The notes below the pieces were generated by a model. It searched no databases. It was not told where the DNA came from and worked only from the letters and a program-made list of their open reading frames with translations. From contig CAJNOQ010000831.1 of the NCBI GenBank assembly GCA_905250885.1, positions 1 through 40,374 of the forward strand: DNA of 40,374 bases, in the 5' to 3' direction. The stretch is from Didymodactylos carnosus (lineage: Eukaryota > Rotifera > Eurotatoria > Philodinida > Philodinidae). Below are positions 1-9,489 of the stretch, one piece after another (the first letter of the stretch is position 1; the number at the start of each line of letters is the position of its first letter). A program made the position numbers and the translations under genes.

Positions 1-203
1 GTTACTAGTTTTTTAAAAATTTTATACTTAAAAATGATTCTGAATTCAAAAATGAATTAAAAATTCTGCAAAAAATAATTTTTGTGGGACAAATTAAAAG
101 TTATGACATAATTTATTTTTAAATAAAATGTGTGCAGTTTGTTTTATTAGGGATAAAAATCACAAAACGGTCAAAATGACCGCTACGGACGTTCTAGTGT
201 TAA
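1..203 (-). mobile_element. Probable terminal part of a piggyBac-like DNA transposon (runs off the left edge)
   Basis: Read on the minus strand from 203, the sequence starts TTAA followed by CACTAGAACGTCCG and then the short palindrome CGGTCATTTTGACCG (168-182). A TTAA target site next to a CACTAGA/CCCTAGA-type terminus, with a palindrome close to the end, is the style of piggyBac-family ends. The rest of the element would lie left of the window. No transposase is visible in these 200 bases, and the partner end was not found inside the window, so the family call is tentative. Confidence 0.4.
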
Positions 204-1365
204 GTCTTTTTCGTAACGCGATTTAAGTCCCCAAACTGAAGTCGATCTTAAACTTAGACTTAGGTCATGGCTTAAGTCGGTGATTTAAGTTTTTTATAAT
301 ACGACCCCGTGGAGCTTGTTCTAGAAAAAAGCTCAAATCTGAGTTAAGTGTATAACTTAAGTGAAAATGAGGCTTAGGTCTTTTTTGTGAATTCGATTTT
401 TTATCATTTTTGACTTAAAAATTTTTTCGTGAAACGAGCTCTTGATCGAAAACGTAATATAGATAAAAAAGTAGAGAAAGAGTCTTAGTTCTATTCCGTT
501 GTGAGCAAATCATTTTTACAGTTTATCTTGAGTCAAATATGTTAAATCTAGGCGACGTAGTCTATCGACAAGATATGTCACGATGGGCATTTTCGAGTGA
601 TCCATTTTTAGCAGAGAATTTCATCCGCGGAGGAGGGATGTACTTAACTGTAACATTTTATCGGAATAATGCTCTTACGATAAACTCTTAAAAATTAAGA
701 TATATCGAAATCCACGAATCTAATCGTGGATTCGTATTTATCACATATCATGGAAACTGTATTCATACATTATATAGCATGGTTTTTGAGATGCTCTCCA
801 TTATTGTATTCGGTTAAATTGATAACTAATAAGTGTTACTATACATTATTTCACTGCTAAATAACATCTAATATTTGGTTCATTTTTGTAGCTTTTTGTA
901 ATAGTTGAAAATCTTTTGATTGTTTTTATCATTATTTTTTGTGTAACTACTCGAGTTTTGTTTCCATAGTATAAAGTTATAATTCACTATTTTGTCGAAA
1001 AAAATACCAATAATTTCTAAAACATAAAAGAATGCATTTTTATCAATGGATAAAAGATGTTGACGATATTCTTTAGTCTACAAAGTACCACGTATCTAAA
1101 GCGTATTGTTTCTTCTCTGCAATGAATGATATTGTAGTAGCAAAGAAGTGTTTTCGATGTCCAAAAAGACAACACAAATTTTCATCGAAATTTAACGATC
1201 GCTATGGAGCATCAAGCTTCTCAAAAATACCATTATGTAGAATGAATGGTATAGTTTTTTTTTATTGATTATCTTCTGATGGCTCCTATGGAGTGGATCT
1301 TTTATGGTTGTGATTTAGACTACCTAAATATTAATTTTTTCTACTTTTGTCTTATTTTCAGAACA
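204..1365. other. Gene-free AT-rich stretch upstream of the PIGBOS-like gene
   Basis: No coding exon can be supported here. Around 200-370 the hexamer TTAAGT/CTTAAG recurs in both orientations. A clean hairpin with a 9-bp perfect stem (AATCCACGA / TCGTGGATT) lies at 709-732. The last bases before 1362 (TTATTTTCAG) form a splice-acceptor-like tract immediately before the start codon of the next gene. Confidence 0.5.
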
Positions 1366-1798
1366 ATGGGATGGAGTTTTCCTGATTTAATTATTAGAAA
1401 GCGTATTCGTTTGACGGATTTTTTTGTTGCCCTTACTGCTGGTATTATTGGAGGCGTTTATACATTCAGACCGGGCATCCTTGAAGCAAAGAAAGAAGCT
1501 GAAAAACGTGAAGTATTAAAAGAAATAACAATCAGACGAGAACAGGGTAAGAAAAGCTTCCTTTGTACAGCAGTGGTCAATGAACAATAAGAGAACATAT
1601 CTTTTAGAGTTTTGCGTCAGAGAGAAAGAGAGAGTCTTATTAATTTACGTTTTCTTTATCAATTAGAAAATATTTGTCAGATTGAGCTATTTGATTAGAA
1701 AACTTATAGTTTTGATCCTACTAAAATTGTGTATTCATGTTTTTTTAGAACAATTAGCAAAAAGTGGCAATGTCGAAGTTCAAAATACTACCGCCTAA
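1366..1798 (+). CDS. PIGBOS1: PIGBOS1-like mitochondrial outer-membrane microprotein (two exons, 76 aa)
   Basis: Exons 1366-1546 and 1749-1798; donor GGTAAG, acceptor TTTTTTAG. The start follows an acceptor-like TTTTCAG by four bases, so a 5'UTR intron or trans-splice site is likely. After a short basic N-terminus there is a single membrane helix (about residues 17-33) ending in GIIGGVYTFRP. It is followed by a charged helix (EAKKEAEKREVLKEI) and a short polar tail. The GI-GGVY-F-P signature after RLT plus a hydrophobic run, the N-terminal anchor and the lysine/glutamate helix are what is known of vertebrate PIGBOS1 (54 aa), an outer mitochondrial membrane protein that contacts the ER factor CLCC1 and tunes the unfolded protein response. 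The copy here is about 20 residues longer at both ends together. Its stop codon coincides with the edge of a hAT element, so the natural C-terminus may have been altered. Identification rests on a short motif. Confidence 0.7.
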
Positions 1799-3378
1799 CC
1801 TGGCTTCCGATTCATCCTCTTTTTCCTCTTTTTTTGTGTAGTCCTCTTTTTTTATCCTCTTTTCAAGTCAGTTTTCCTCTTTTTCTAAGAATATTAAAGA
1901 AAAGCATCAAAGTCTGGAAAAAATAAATAGAAATTACCTTGAAAAGAACACATTTGACAAGCAGAGAATAAATTCCTATGCTTCGCGCGTACAACAAGCG
2001 CTTAGTTTGATGTGAACAATACTTATCGTTTGATGTCTGGTTCGATTTAATAAAAGACTTGCTGCTCGTCAACGAGAAGAAAAACACCTAGCAGTAAATC
2101 GGAACGATTATGACCTGTGCTTTCTGTTTTTCTACAGCGGCATTAGTATTTATCGTTCTTCTGTTCGACATTTAATGTTTAAAATTTAATGTTATTCACG
2201 TGTGAATACGATTAGCAAATTTGAATATTATGTTACTAAGAACGATGCAATGTAACCGAAACCGTTAAAGAAACTGCAAGGAAACTGACACGAAAAAACA
2301 GATGGGCAAGTCCGATGTTTTTAAAAGTTACATTTGAGTAAAGTAAGAGAGGGTTTTTCTCGTCATTTTTGACCGATGTGATGGTATAATAAAACCGGAT
2401 TGAGAGAACGCTCTCTCGAGTGCTGAGTACGCATAGTATCTTTGTTGCTAGCGTGCTAAACATCGGATACAGTGAAGATTTATTGAAAATTAAACTACTA
2501 TCTGCATCTTCTTCTTTCAAATAACGCAAAATTTCCTCAGCAATATCATTATTCGGTATTGCTATAGAAACTTTTTGATTTTTTAGCAAACGAGCATCAA
2601 TCAGCAAAAGAAACGAAGACAGCCATCTTTTGAGCACAACTGATCTTAACCGACCACACAGTAACATTCAAGAAATAAAAGAGTGAACAGATTTGAACTG
2701 AAGAGTCTAGTCTCAATTGTGAAAAAAAGTCAGTCCAAGTTTCTTATTCCTTTAGTCCCAGTCTATGTGAAAAAGTTTATCAGTTCGGATTTGGACTTGC
2801 CCGTCTCTGACAAAGAAAAAGATCGACTACCTTCGTCTCTATATAATTTTGAGATACTACCGATATATCGAGACAACTTTTTTATCTAAGAACCGTTGCG
2901 AGAGATGCAGTTGTCTAATTGAAAATTTGTGCTTTGGATTTCTACAGTGGACAGTTAGATTAGTTTAATAGTTAATCTTTAAAATTTAGTCATATATACC
3001 TATTTAGGTATACTTCTGTTTATGCATTATTTTGCTTTTTTTCCATTTCTTGGTTTTTAAGCGTGTAAATGCTTCGGTAATTCAATTAGCTTAGTTGCTG
3101 ATTTAATGGTGTAGATATGCTGTCTTGTTTAGGAACAACTGCAATTTAGTTCATTTATTATTTCAGATTTGATTCATACGATTTTTGGCGAATGGGAATT
3201 TCATACAGGCGCTCGATGCTTGATAAATTGAGTTTTGACCCGAAATGATGTGCTTCAGCGATTTTCGGACTGAAAAATCCATTTCTCTTTTTTTTACTTC
3301 AAATCCTCTTTAAAGATAGATTCGAATCCTCGTTCATTCCTCTTTTCTTAGAAAATTGCAATCGGAGGCCAGCACCTA
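1796..3378 (-). mobile_element. Decayed hAT-type transposon with imperfect terminal inverted repeats
   Basis: The left end TAACCTGGCTTCCGATT (1796-1812) and the reverse complement of the right end, TAGGTGCTGGCCTCCGATT (3360-3378), form imperfect terminal inverted repeats. Both ends carry subterminal CCTCTTTT-type repeats (1816-1885; 3290-3350). Inside, on the minus strand at about 2390-2580, is a remnant of the hAT C-terminal dimerisation region: EEILRYLKEEDADSS, then YPMFSTLATKILCVLST. In intact family members this reads roughly YP-LS-LA-KIL-VPATSAPSERVFS; here the SERVFS part is lost. Transposase orientation agrees with 5' being at 3378. No 8-bp target duplication could be recognised, so the exact ends are uncertain. 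Confidence 0.55.
2236..2667 (-). pseudogene. hAT transposase C-terminal remnant
   Basis: A 143-codon open stretch whose central part (about codons 35-95) resembles the hAT transposase C-terminal domain. It has an ILRYL-E-DAD run, then a YP-FS-LA-KILCV motif. The diagnostic SERVFS-AG motif and the N-terminal zinc finger and DDE catalytic parts are missing or unrecognisable, so no active enzyme is encoded. The first and last 30 codons look like random translation. Confidence 0.5.
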
Positions 3379-3386
3379 ACAATGAT

Positions 3387-3608
3387 ATGGAAGAAGTCGA
3401 AAGTAACGTACCTTTGCTGGTATGTAATTGTAAAAGTAGTCAAATATTTCTGGATCAATTTTAATTTATGTCTTATATATTTTTGTTTCAGATGCAATCT
3501 CACATTGTTCGCGGTATCCTCCGCTTTGCATCTGATCTATTGCATAAGTTACTTTTCTTGTCTTTAGGTGTTACTGTGGTCCACCTGTCGTCACGCTTCT
3601 TAAAATAG
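3387..3608 (+). CDS. Possible two-exon microprotein with one hydrophobic helix (49 aa), unrecognised
   Basis: Exons 3387-3419 and 3492-3608 with donor CTG|GTATGT and acceptor TTTTGTTTCAG. The joined frame reads MEEVESNVPLL, then MQSHIVRGILRFASDLL and a hydrophobic stretch (LLFLSLGVTVVHLSS), ending RFLK and a TAG stop. The intron is typical for the window (72 bp). It begins only nine bases outside the hAT right end, so it could be the 3' part of a gene whose upstream exons were displaced by that insertion. It might even be the original tail of the PIGBOS-like gene. I do not recognise the family. The case rests on splice sites and composition alone. Confidence 0.3.
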
Positions 3609-4184
3609 ACAAATACTCATCAATCGCAACGATTAAAAGATGAGGAAATAGTCGTTGAATTTGTGTATTTTGCGCAAACTCGATAAATGCTATGCTCGCT
3701 TTTTTATTTTACAAGCACATGTCTTCCTTTTAGTGTTTATTTTCATTTTGCTTTTGTTAATAAATTATATGAAATCATACGTCTCTTTTTTGTTGGAAAG
3801 ATAGTGTGCGTTTTGGATAACGCGCTGGAGGACAATCACCTTTATGAGACTGATGCTATAAAAGTTAGAGAACTTGGAGTAGAAGCGTGAGGAACATCAT
3901 TTTCTAGTTCATCTGTAGAAGGATAGTCTTGTTGTCTTTATTCTTTGATTACTAAGTTTTAGTTAATGTTTGTACAAGAGAACGGGAGTGGAATTTTTCT
4001 TCGTTTTATATATATATAAATAAAAAATCATAAAGAAGATTCATTCAACGATAAAATTACAATATTTTTCAATAAATTACAAAAAAATAAGACGAGAAGA
4101 ACAATGAACATTATTAATAATTGCGATAGAGTAACATTCGATGATAGACGGTTGATCCTTGTTATTCTCTAAGGTTTGTTTTTG
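3609..4184. other. AT-rich spacer
   Basis: No gene seen. An AATAAA-like stretch and TATATATA low-complexity sequence lie around 4005-4025, consistent with a 3' end for the small upstream gene, but nothing proves it. Confidence 0.4.
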
Positions 4185-5115
4185 CGCGGTATGGTGACCA
4201 TATCATGTAGATGCAAAATTGTTATCCAGTCCTCGCCGATTGATAAATTTATTATTTTAACAACTGATAGGTTTGAATGGTTCATGTCATATGTCTTCTA
4301 TTATTAATATTGAAATAGGAAATATTCATGTGTATAAAGTTGTTCATATTCTATCTGTTCATACTTCTAATGATACGTTTATCAAGTGGAATGATCAAAA
4401 TCTATTATATTCATCTTCACATGATCGTCCAATTATTGTATGGCGTACAATATAAGGTGAATTTTGTCGTACATTAGATGAACATTGACGTTGGTTAACA
4501 AGATGCTTGTCTTGTTAACTAATTATGTGCTATGAGTGGACTTCTATAAATCATCGAAAGAAAAGGAGAACAATAGTAATACAAAAAAACACGGTGCTAG
4601 ATGAACAGGAGTGATAAAAATTAACTTTGAAACGATCGGAAAATTTGCTACGTCCACTAGAGAATGATAATGAACGTTGAGTATTGGATCTAGATGATTT
4701 TACATTGTACATAAAAGAAATCACAAATCAATCGCACGTTTGACCAGTCGTTAACAAACGATTAATAGTGTGATATTTTCATCCAATACACGTCTAATCA
4801 CGTCGATCAGTTTTGATAAATTGATTAAAGTATGATCTAGTCGAATGGAAACATATGTCAGGATGTATACTTAAACATGCACAAGCTATTTATCAAATAA
4901 TATGGTCATCAAATAGTAGATTATTGTGTAACAAAAGTGCAGATAATACATTTGAAGTTAAATCAATCGTTTCTCTACGGTATTGAAAACTTTGTCATTG
5001 ATCCTTTTTTGTTTACGGTATGAAGTATTGATGATAGAAGATTGCTATATGATCTAACAATTGGGGTCCAGATGGATACACGATGATTAGTGGAAGGAAA
5101 GATAAAATTTCAAAA
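4185..5115 (+). pseudogene. NLE1: Decayed Notchless (NLE1) WD40-repeat gene copy
   Basis: A series of fragments in order, broken by stops and frameshifts, follows the second half of Notchless. These are W*PYHVDAKLLSS (about 4189), then VHILSVHTSNDTFIKWND, LLYSSSHDRPIIVWRTI and EFCRTLDEH-RWLT (4330-4500). A frameshifted TNYVL follows (about 4515), then LKRSENLLRPLENDNER and DDFTLYI (4630-4715). The last pieces are CILKHAQAIYQIIWSSNSRLL (4869-4925) and WGPDGYTMISGRKDK (5064-5108). In the intact protein these are the last WD repeats of the eight-bladed propeller that binds pre-60S ribosomes and the MIDAS AAA ATPase Rea1. Spacing between fragments is close to that in the protein, so no introns are needed. 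That suits a retrocopy, although no poly(A) or target duplication is visible. The N-terminal NLE domain was not found. Confidence 0.6.
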
Positions 5116-6333
5116 TTATAGGAAAGATAGTTATATTATACTTATATTTCTGTTCTATTGCTCTTCTTTTACATATATAATATTTGTAGGAGATATGCAT
5201 GTCTGTTTGCATGTTATAAATTCATTTGTATTCATGTTAATTTAATCGATATCACAAAGTCTCAAATTGTGTTTGTATTAAAACTCGATAATATCGAAAG
5301 TTTTGATCAAACTGTTTCTGTTTACTCTCAATAATTTGAATTATATACACATTTGAGTGTTGTTCTATTTTTTATGAATTATCAAGTCTATTGAAATAAA
5401 TTGAAACTATTTATATATCGAAAATTATGGATAAATTTTGTACCGGAAATATTAAAGATGTTTGTTCAATGATACCTGTTGACAAGAGAGTGTTAGCGTT
5501 GATATTGTATACATTAAAATTGCTTCATTTCCCAATATGATCGACATGTTCCGATCAGTTAAACATAAATACGGTCAGTAATTATACAATCAAATTTAAA
5601 ATACTCTATATTGAATTTCAATCGTACGGATGATGATGATCTCATTTTACATTGAAGTATTATAAGTATATCACATGTAACGTCATTAACATTGATGAAT
5701 TTGATGATGTTTTACAGCTAATTATTGGAATAGTTGCCATAAAAATACGTAGTTCATATGTTTCCTTCTTGTATACAAGTTTTTTCACCGTACTTGTATT
5801 TGTTTTATAGTAAATGAAGTATGTTTAACTATGCGACTTTCTTTAATGATCTCTGATGTTTAAGCGGGATCAAATACACTCTTTTTTTAGAATATTCTGT
5901 CTAACATACACACACAAATCTATAACTTTTTTTTCATTTTAGATAAATTATCAACTTCCACATTTTTCTCTTTATTTCTATATGTAAATAAAATATGAGG
6001 AAACACATTCAAATTTAATTGCTTTTATTTTAATCTTGTTCTCTTATTTTTGTTCAAAATTCATTCTATTCATATTATTTTTAATTATTTATTTGTCATG
6101 TAAAGCAAGGTAATTACATTTTGTTTTCGCTTAAAAATGCTGATAACATTTTTGTTGGTTAAATGGTAAAGACTAGCATGATAATAATCAAGTGACTGAT
6201 GTGTACGAACCATTTCAGTTAGAAATGGAATATTATCTGTACACATTTGAGAGATATGCATTAGTTTCATTAGACGTTCATAACTTAGACTGCTACATTT
6301 GAGTGGTAATAAGATAAATTAGGTGTTTGTGTG
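5116..6333. other. AT-rich gene-free stretch
   Basis: No exon, RNA gene or clear repeat can be supported. A short CA-rich run (ACACACACACA, about 5908-5918) is the only simple repeat of note. Confidence 0.4.
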
Positions 6334-6755
6334 CAGACATGTGCGCCGATAAAAAAGTTTCGGCGGCGGCGAATGAATTTTTGAACATAGACGGCGGCGG
6401 CGGCAGCGTGTAAAAATTGGTTATCGGCGGCGAAACTTCAAAATTGACTAAAACTGGCACTGAATAAACGAACTGACAAGTAAATGACTAAAAAAATGAT
6501 ACATAAACGGAGAATGACACATGAAAGAATACATGCGTGAATGCCGCTACCGACTGGTATCAGACTAGTTCAAATGAATCAATTCAAAACATTTCAGGGA
6601 CTACAGCGTCAACTTAAAAAAGTTTTTTCCGCCCTCGGCGACGACGAAAGTTTAACGGCATGACGGCGGAAGTCACAACAATTTTCCTCCACCATCAGCG
6701 GCGGCGCCGTGTAAAAAGTGACTGACGCGATTAGGCGCGGCGGCGCACATCTCTG
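6334..6755. mobile_element. hAT-type MITE with CGG-rich subterminal repeats
   Basis: The left end CAGACATGTGCGCCG (6334-6348) and the reverse complement of the right end, CAGAGATGTGCGCCG (6741-6755), match at 14 of 15 bases. They are flanked by an 8-bp near-duplication, TTTGTGTG (6326-6333) and TTTGTGCG (6756-6763). An 8-bp duplication with CAGNGATG-type ends is diagnostic of the hAT superfamily. The 422-bp body has no transposase. It contains clusters of CGGCGG on both sides (6360-6435 and 6640-6745), far more GC-rich than the surroundings. Non-autonomous, and moved by a hAT transposase in trans. Confidence 0.75.
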
Positions 6756-8019
6756 TTTGTGCGTGTCACTTTCATGTCTGCATCTGTTATAAATGAATTC
6801 GAGTAAAAATTCTTCTTTCATTTGAATGGATTATTATTAATAGTTTTATACTGATCATCAAAGAGATACCCAGGAAATAATTTCGGTCAAAGTTGCAAGA
6901 ATTGTAGACTGTCATATGAATACGTTATGATAAAACTAGCTCAACATGATGAAAAGATGAAATCGAAGTATTTGTAGGGTACATAATTCTTATGATGGAT
7001 GATGGCTTACATCTGTACATTTGAATCTAAAAATTCTTGTTTTGTGGAAAGCGTAACGACGTACGAACTTCGTCTGGAAAACTATGAAAGGTTTCCAGAA
7101 AAACATTCAAAACCTCGTAGAAAGCTAATTTTTTCAGCAAAAACCATACATACTTTGAACGAGACAATTCAACTATAGAGAAAACTCGATGCTAATTTTC
7201 GATCAAAAAATCAACTTTCTGAGGAGGGTTCTCCCCTTAAAGAGTGCTATAGTACGAAACATTGAGAGATTTGTAACGGTCTGCTTTCATTAGAATAAAT
7301 ATTTCTCTAAGAAAAGTGTATAGAACTGAACAAGTCTGTTTATAATAAACTATACGTTAAAAAAATATATATTGAAAAATGTTTATTTGTATGATCGATT
7401 CGTTTCACATAGAAAGAGAACACAAAGAAGAAAAAGAAAATATTTTGACATTTTTACTGTATGTTGTTCTTTAAGAAAGAATTTGATCAGGTGATTTTCT
7501 TTCTAAGTATATATTTATGCACTCATTCTATCGTTCTGTTGGTGTGTATAAAAAATGCACGAGAAAATCTTGTACAAGCGTAAGAATATTTAGTAGAATG
7601 TAGAAACGACAAAATAAGATAATTAGCATGAAGTTTTGTAGATATTAAATCAAATAGACGATTTGTTTTGACTTAGGTTGAAGTAAAAACAACATGTTCA
7701 ACTGGTTGATTATAATTTAACTCGATTAGATCGTTAAGTAAATGTATTTTGTTTTTGTTGTAACAAAGAAAGTAAAAAGCAATTTATGATATGTTAAATA
7801 AATGTTTAATGATTGATTTGAACTGTAATCATTATGAACTGAGTAGGACTAAAGACACGTTGAATTATTTTATACATACTTCATAACAATAAAACGAGCG
7901 TTTAATAATCCACATATCGATGTATTTAGAAAAAAAGTAGGGCAAGAACATACTTACAAACAGTATATAAATTTAAAAACATTTATCAAAAATGTTTTCA
8001 GTTTTTAGTTCGTAACATA
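6756..8019. other. AT-rich gene-free stretch
   Basis: No gene or recognised repeat. Short open frames have no family likeness and no splice-site support. Confidence 0.4.
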
Positions 8020-8154
8020 TCCCTAGCAAAACAAATCGTGTAGCTTAAGTTATCTATCTGATCCAGTTAATCTAGCTTAACCTGGCTGGAATCGGTCAAA
8101 TATCTAGCTTAAGTCTTTAAATATTGTCTACACGATTTTTTTTCTGCTAGAGGA
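8020..8154. mobile_element. Mariner-type MITE, 135 bp, TA target duplication
   Basis: The left end TCCCTAGCAAAACAAATCGTG (8020-8040) pairs with the right end, whose reverse complement is TCCTCTAGCAGAAAAAAAATC followed by GTGTAG (8128-8154). TA dinucleotides flank both sides (8018-8019 and 8155-8156). The interior carries CTTAAG repeats and no coding capacity. TA duplication plus a roughly 25-bp inverted repeat points to a Tc1/mariner-mobilised non-autonomous element. Confidence 0.65.
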
Positions 8155-8599
8155 TAGAGTCTGTGCTTGATAACTGTCTTTCAATAATATTTTGAAAGAC
8201 CGAGGCGGAAAAGGTTTCTTGTGTGCGTATCTCTTACGATTCGTAGAATGCAGGTTTAGAATCCAACGCTAATTCTGAAAAGTTTTTCACCAACAATAGA
8301 TAAAAGTTTTGAAAGTTTCTACGTGTGAAAAGTTAATGATCCTTCTTTCTTTACTTGTTATTTTATTTAAAAAAAACCTGTTATTAACATTTAGAAAGAA
8401 AGTATTTTAAAATGCTTTTCTCACTTAAGGCTCGAACCTGGAATAGTCTCGAAATAAAGATAATTTTTTTCCAAGAAATGCTATTCAGTTTTCTTTATAG
8501 AAGAATTTTATTCATTCAAGATCTGGACGTAGTTCACCAAAAATTAGAATTTAGTTCATTAAAGAATCAAGCATGGTTCTTGAAGACATCAACCTGAAG

Positions 8600-8722
8600 A
8601 AGAAGAAGAATACCCCACCTTGCAGCTACCGTTACTGGTGTAGGGTGCTGCTGTGACAGTTTCAATAATCCGATATCTTCCCTGCAGCTGACAAACTTCT
8701 GAAATGGTTACCCATCTCATTA
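8600..8722 (+). repeat. Left part of an interrupted SINE/LINE-like element
   Basis: This less AT-rich block (ACCTTGCAGCTACCG, TGGTGTAGGGTGCTGCTG, CCCTGCAGCTGACAAAC) follows a GAAGAAGAAGAA run. It appears to continue beyond the MITE at 8723-9002: TCTCATTA before the MITE joins TTATCAGTTGCAGCTCTGG after it, with TTA present on both sides as the target duplication. That suggests one older retroelement split by the MITE. Family assignment depends on the right part. Confidence 0.35.
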
Positions 8723-9002
8723 CTACACTGTAATGTCGGGAATTATTTATAGAAAATGCTCGGCGATTTTCAAAAAGTCCATATATAAATTCCCCTACAT
8801 CTAAAAATCTTGGGAATTATTTATAGAAAATCGACGCTGAATTTTCATATTTTTGGAAATTCTACGGCGATTTTCTGAATAAAATGGAAAGTCAATTTAT
8901 AAAAAATCGAAAATCAGAAATTTATAGAAAGCCAGAAAATCGTCGATGATCTTCGAGACCGATTTTTTATAAATCAGAAATTAATTCCAAATTACAGTGC
9001 AG
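8723..9002. mobile_element. Harbinger/PIF-type MITE, 280 bp, TTA target duplication
   Basis: The left end CTACACTGTAATGTCGGGAA (8723-8742) matches the reverse complement of the right end, CTGCACTGTAATTTGGAATT. TTA lies directly outside both ends (8720-8722; 9003-9005). A 3-bp TTA/TAA duplication is the hallmark of PIF/Harbinger (Tourist-type) MITEs. The interior repeats GAATTATTTATAGAAAAT and CGGCGATTTTC-like words in both orientations and folds back on itself. There is no transposase. Confidence 0.6.
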
Positions 9003-9260
9003 TTATCAGTTGCAGCTCTGGCCAAAACGCTAGCCTGACGCAGAGTTCTTTCACCCAATTACTTGAACTCTTCATACATAATTCACTAACCACGTACTAG
9101 CTTTCCGGAAAGCCACGAGGACTAACCGGAGAAACTCTATTGTACGTCACAACGTAGTGAGTATGCTGTCAGACCGGTGATCCGAGGCACTAAGTCATAA
9201 GTAACTTGCCCAAGGTTATTACATAACTTTGCTAGTGCCGAGGTTCGGAATAGTATCTTT
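9003..9260 (+). repeat. SINE/L2-like retroelement 3' part
   Basis: The segment contains AAGTAACTTGCCCAAGG (9199-9215), then GCTAGTGCCGAGGTTCGGAA (9231-9250). These words belong to the conserved tail shared by L2-type LINEs and MIR-like SINEs in many animals (AAGTAACTTGCCCAAGGTCAC followed by a GGGATTCGAAC-like word). A second related phrase, CGTCACAACGTAGTGAG, lies at 9146-9162. The block is visibly less AT-rich than its surroundings. No reverse transcriptase is present, so this is a SINE or a 5'-truncated LINE. Confidence 0.5.
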
Positions 9261-9316
9261 GAAGTACATGACAAACAACATAACCATCAAACCATGCAAG
9301 CTATCAACCTGAACTA

Positions 9317-9489
9317 AACCCCCCCTTCACATTAGAAGCCCACCCGCATTAGAAGCCCAGTCTGGCAAGAAATTTTTTGAAAATTGCCCCTGCCCCCGTA
9401 GGGCACTTTTTGAGAAAATTTTGCCTTTCTTGCGGGACATAATAGAAGCCCACTGGACTTCTAATGTGGACCTAATGTGGACAGGGATT
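9317..9489. mobile_element. Foldback mariner-type MITE, 173 bp, TA target duplication
   Basis: The left arm runs from AACCCCCCCTTCACATTAG (9317-9335) through AGAAGCCCA repeats and GGCAAGAAATTTTTTGAAAATT. The reverse complement of the right arm reads AATCCCTGTCCACATTAGG, then AGAAGTCCAGTGGGCTTC, GCAAGAAAGGCAAAATTTTC. The two arms cover almost the entire element. TA flanks both ends (9315-9316, 9490-9491). The repeated word CACATTAGAAGCCCA probably marks subterminal protein-binding sites. Confidence 0.6.

Noticed and set aside
8..425. Loose inverted similarity between 8-50 and 385-425
   Set aside because: Dominated by A/T runs with many mismatches; not distinguishable from chance, and it conflicts with the TTAA end at 200-203.
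2683..2889. 68-codon open frame on the plus strand inside the hAT element
   Set aside because: No family likeness; it lies in transposon-derived DNA with no splice-site or start context.
3305..3330. AGATTCGAATCCTC, resembling a tRNA B-box
   Set aside because: No A-box or cloverleaf stems at the proper distance; it sits inside the hAT end repeats.
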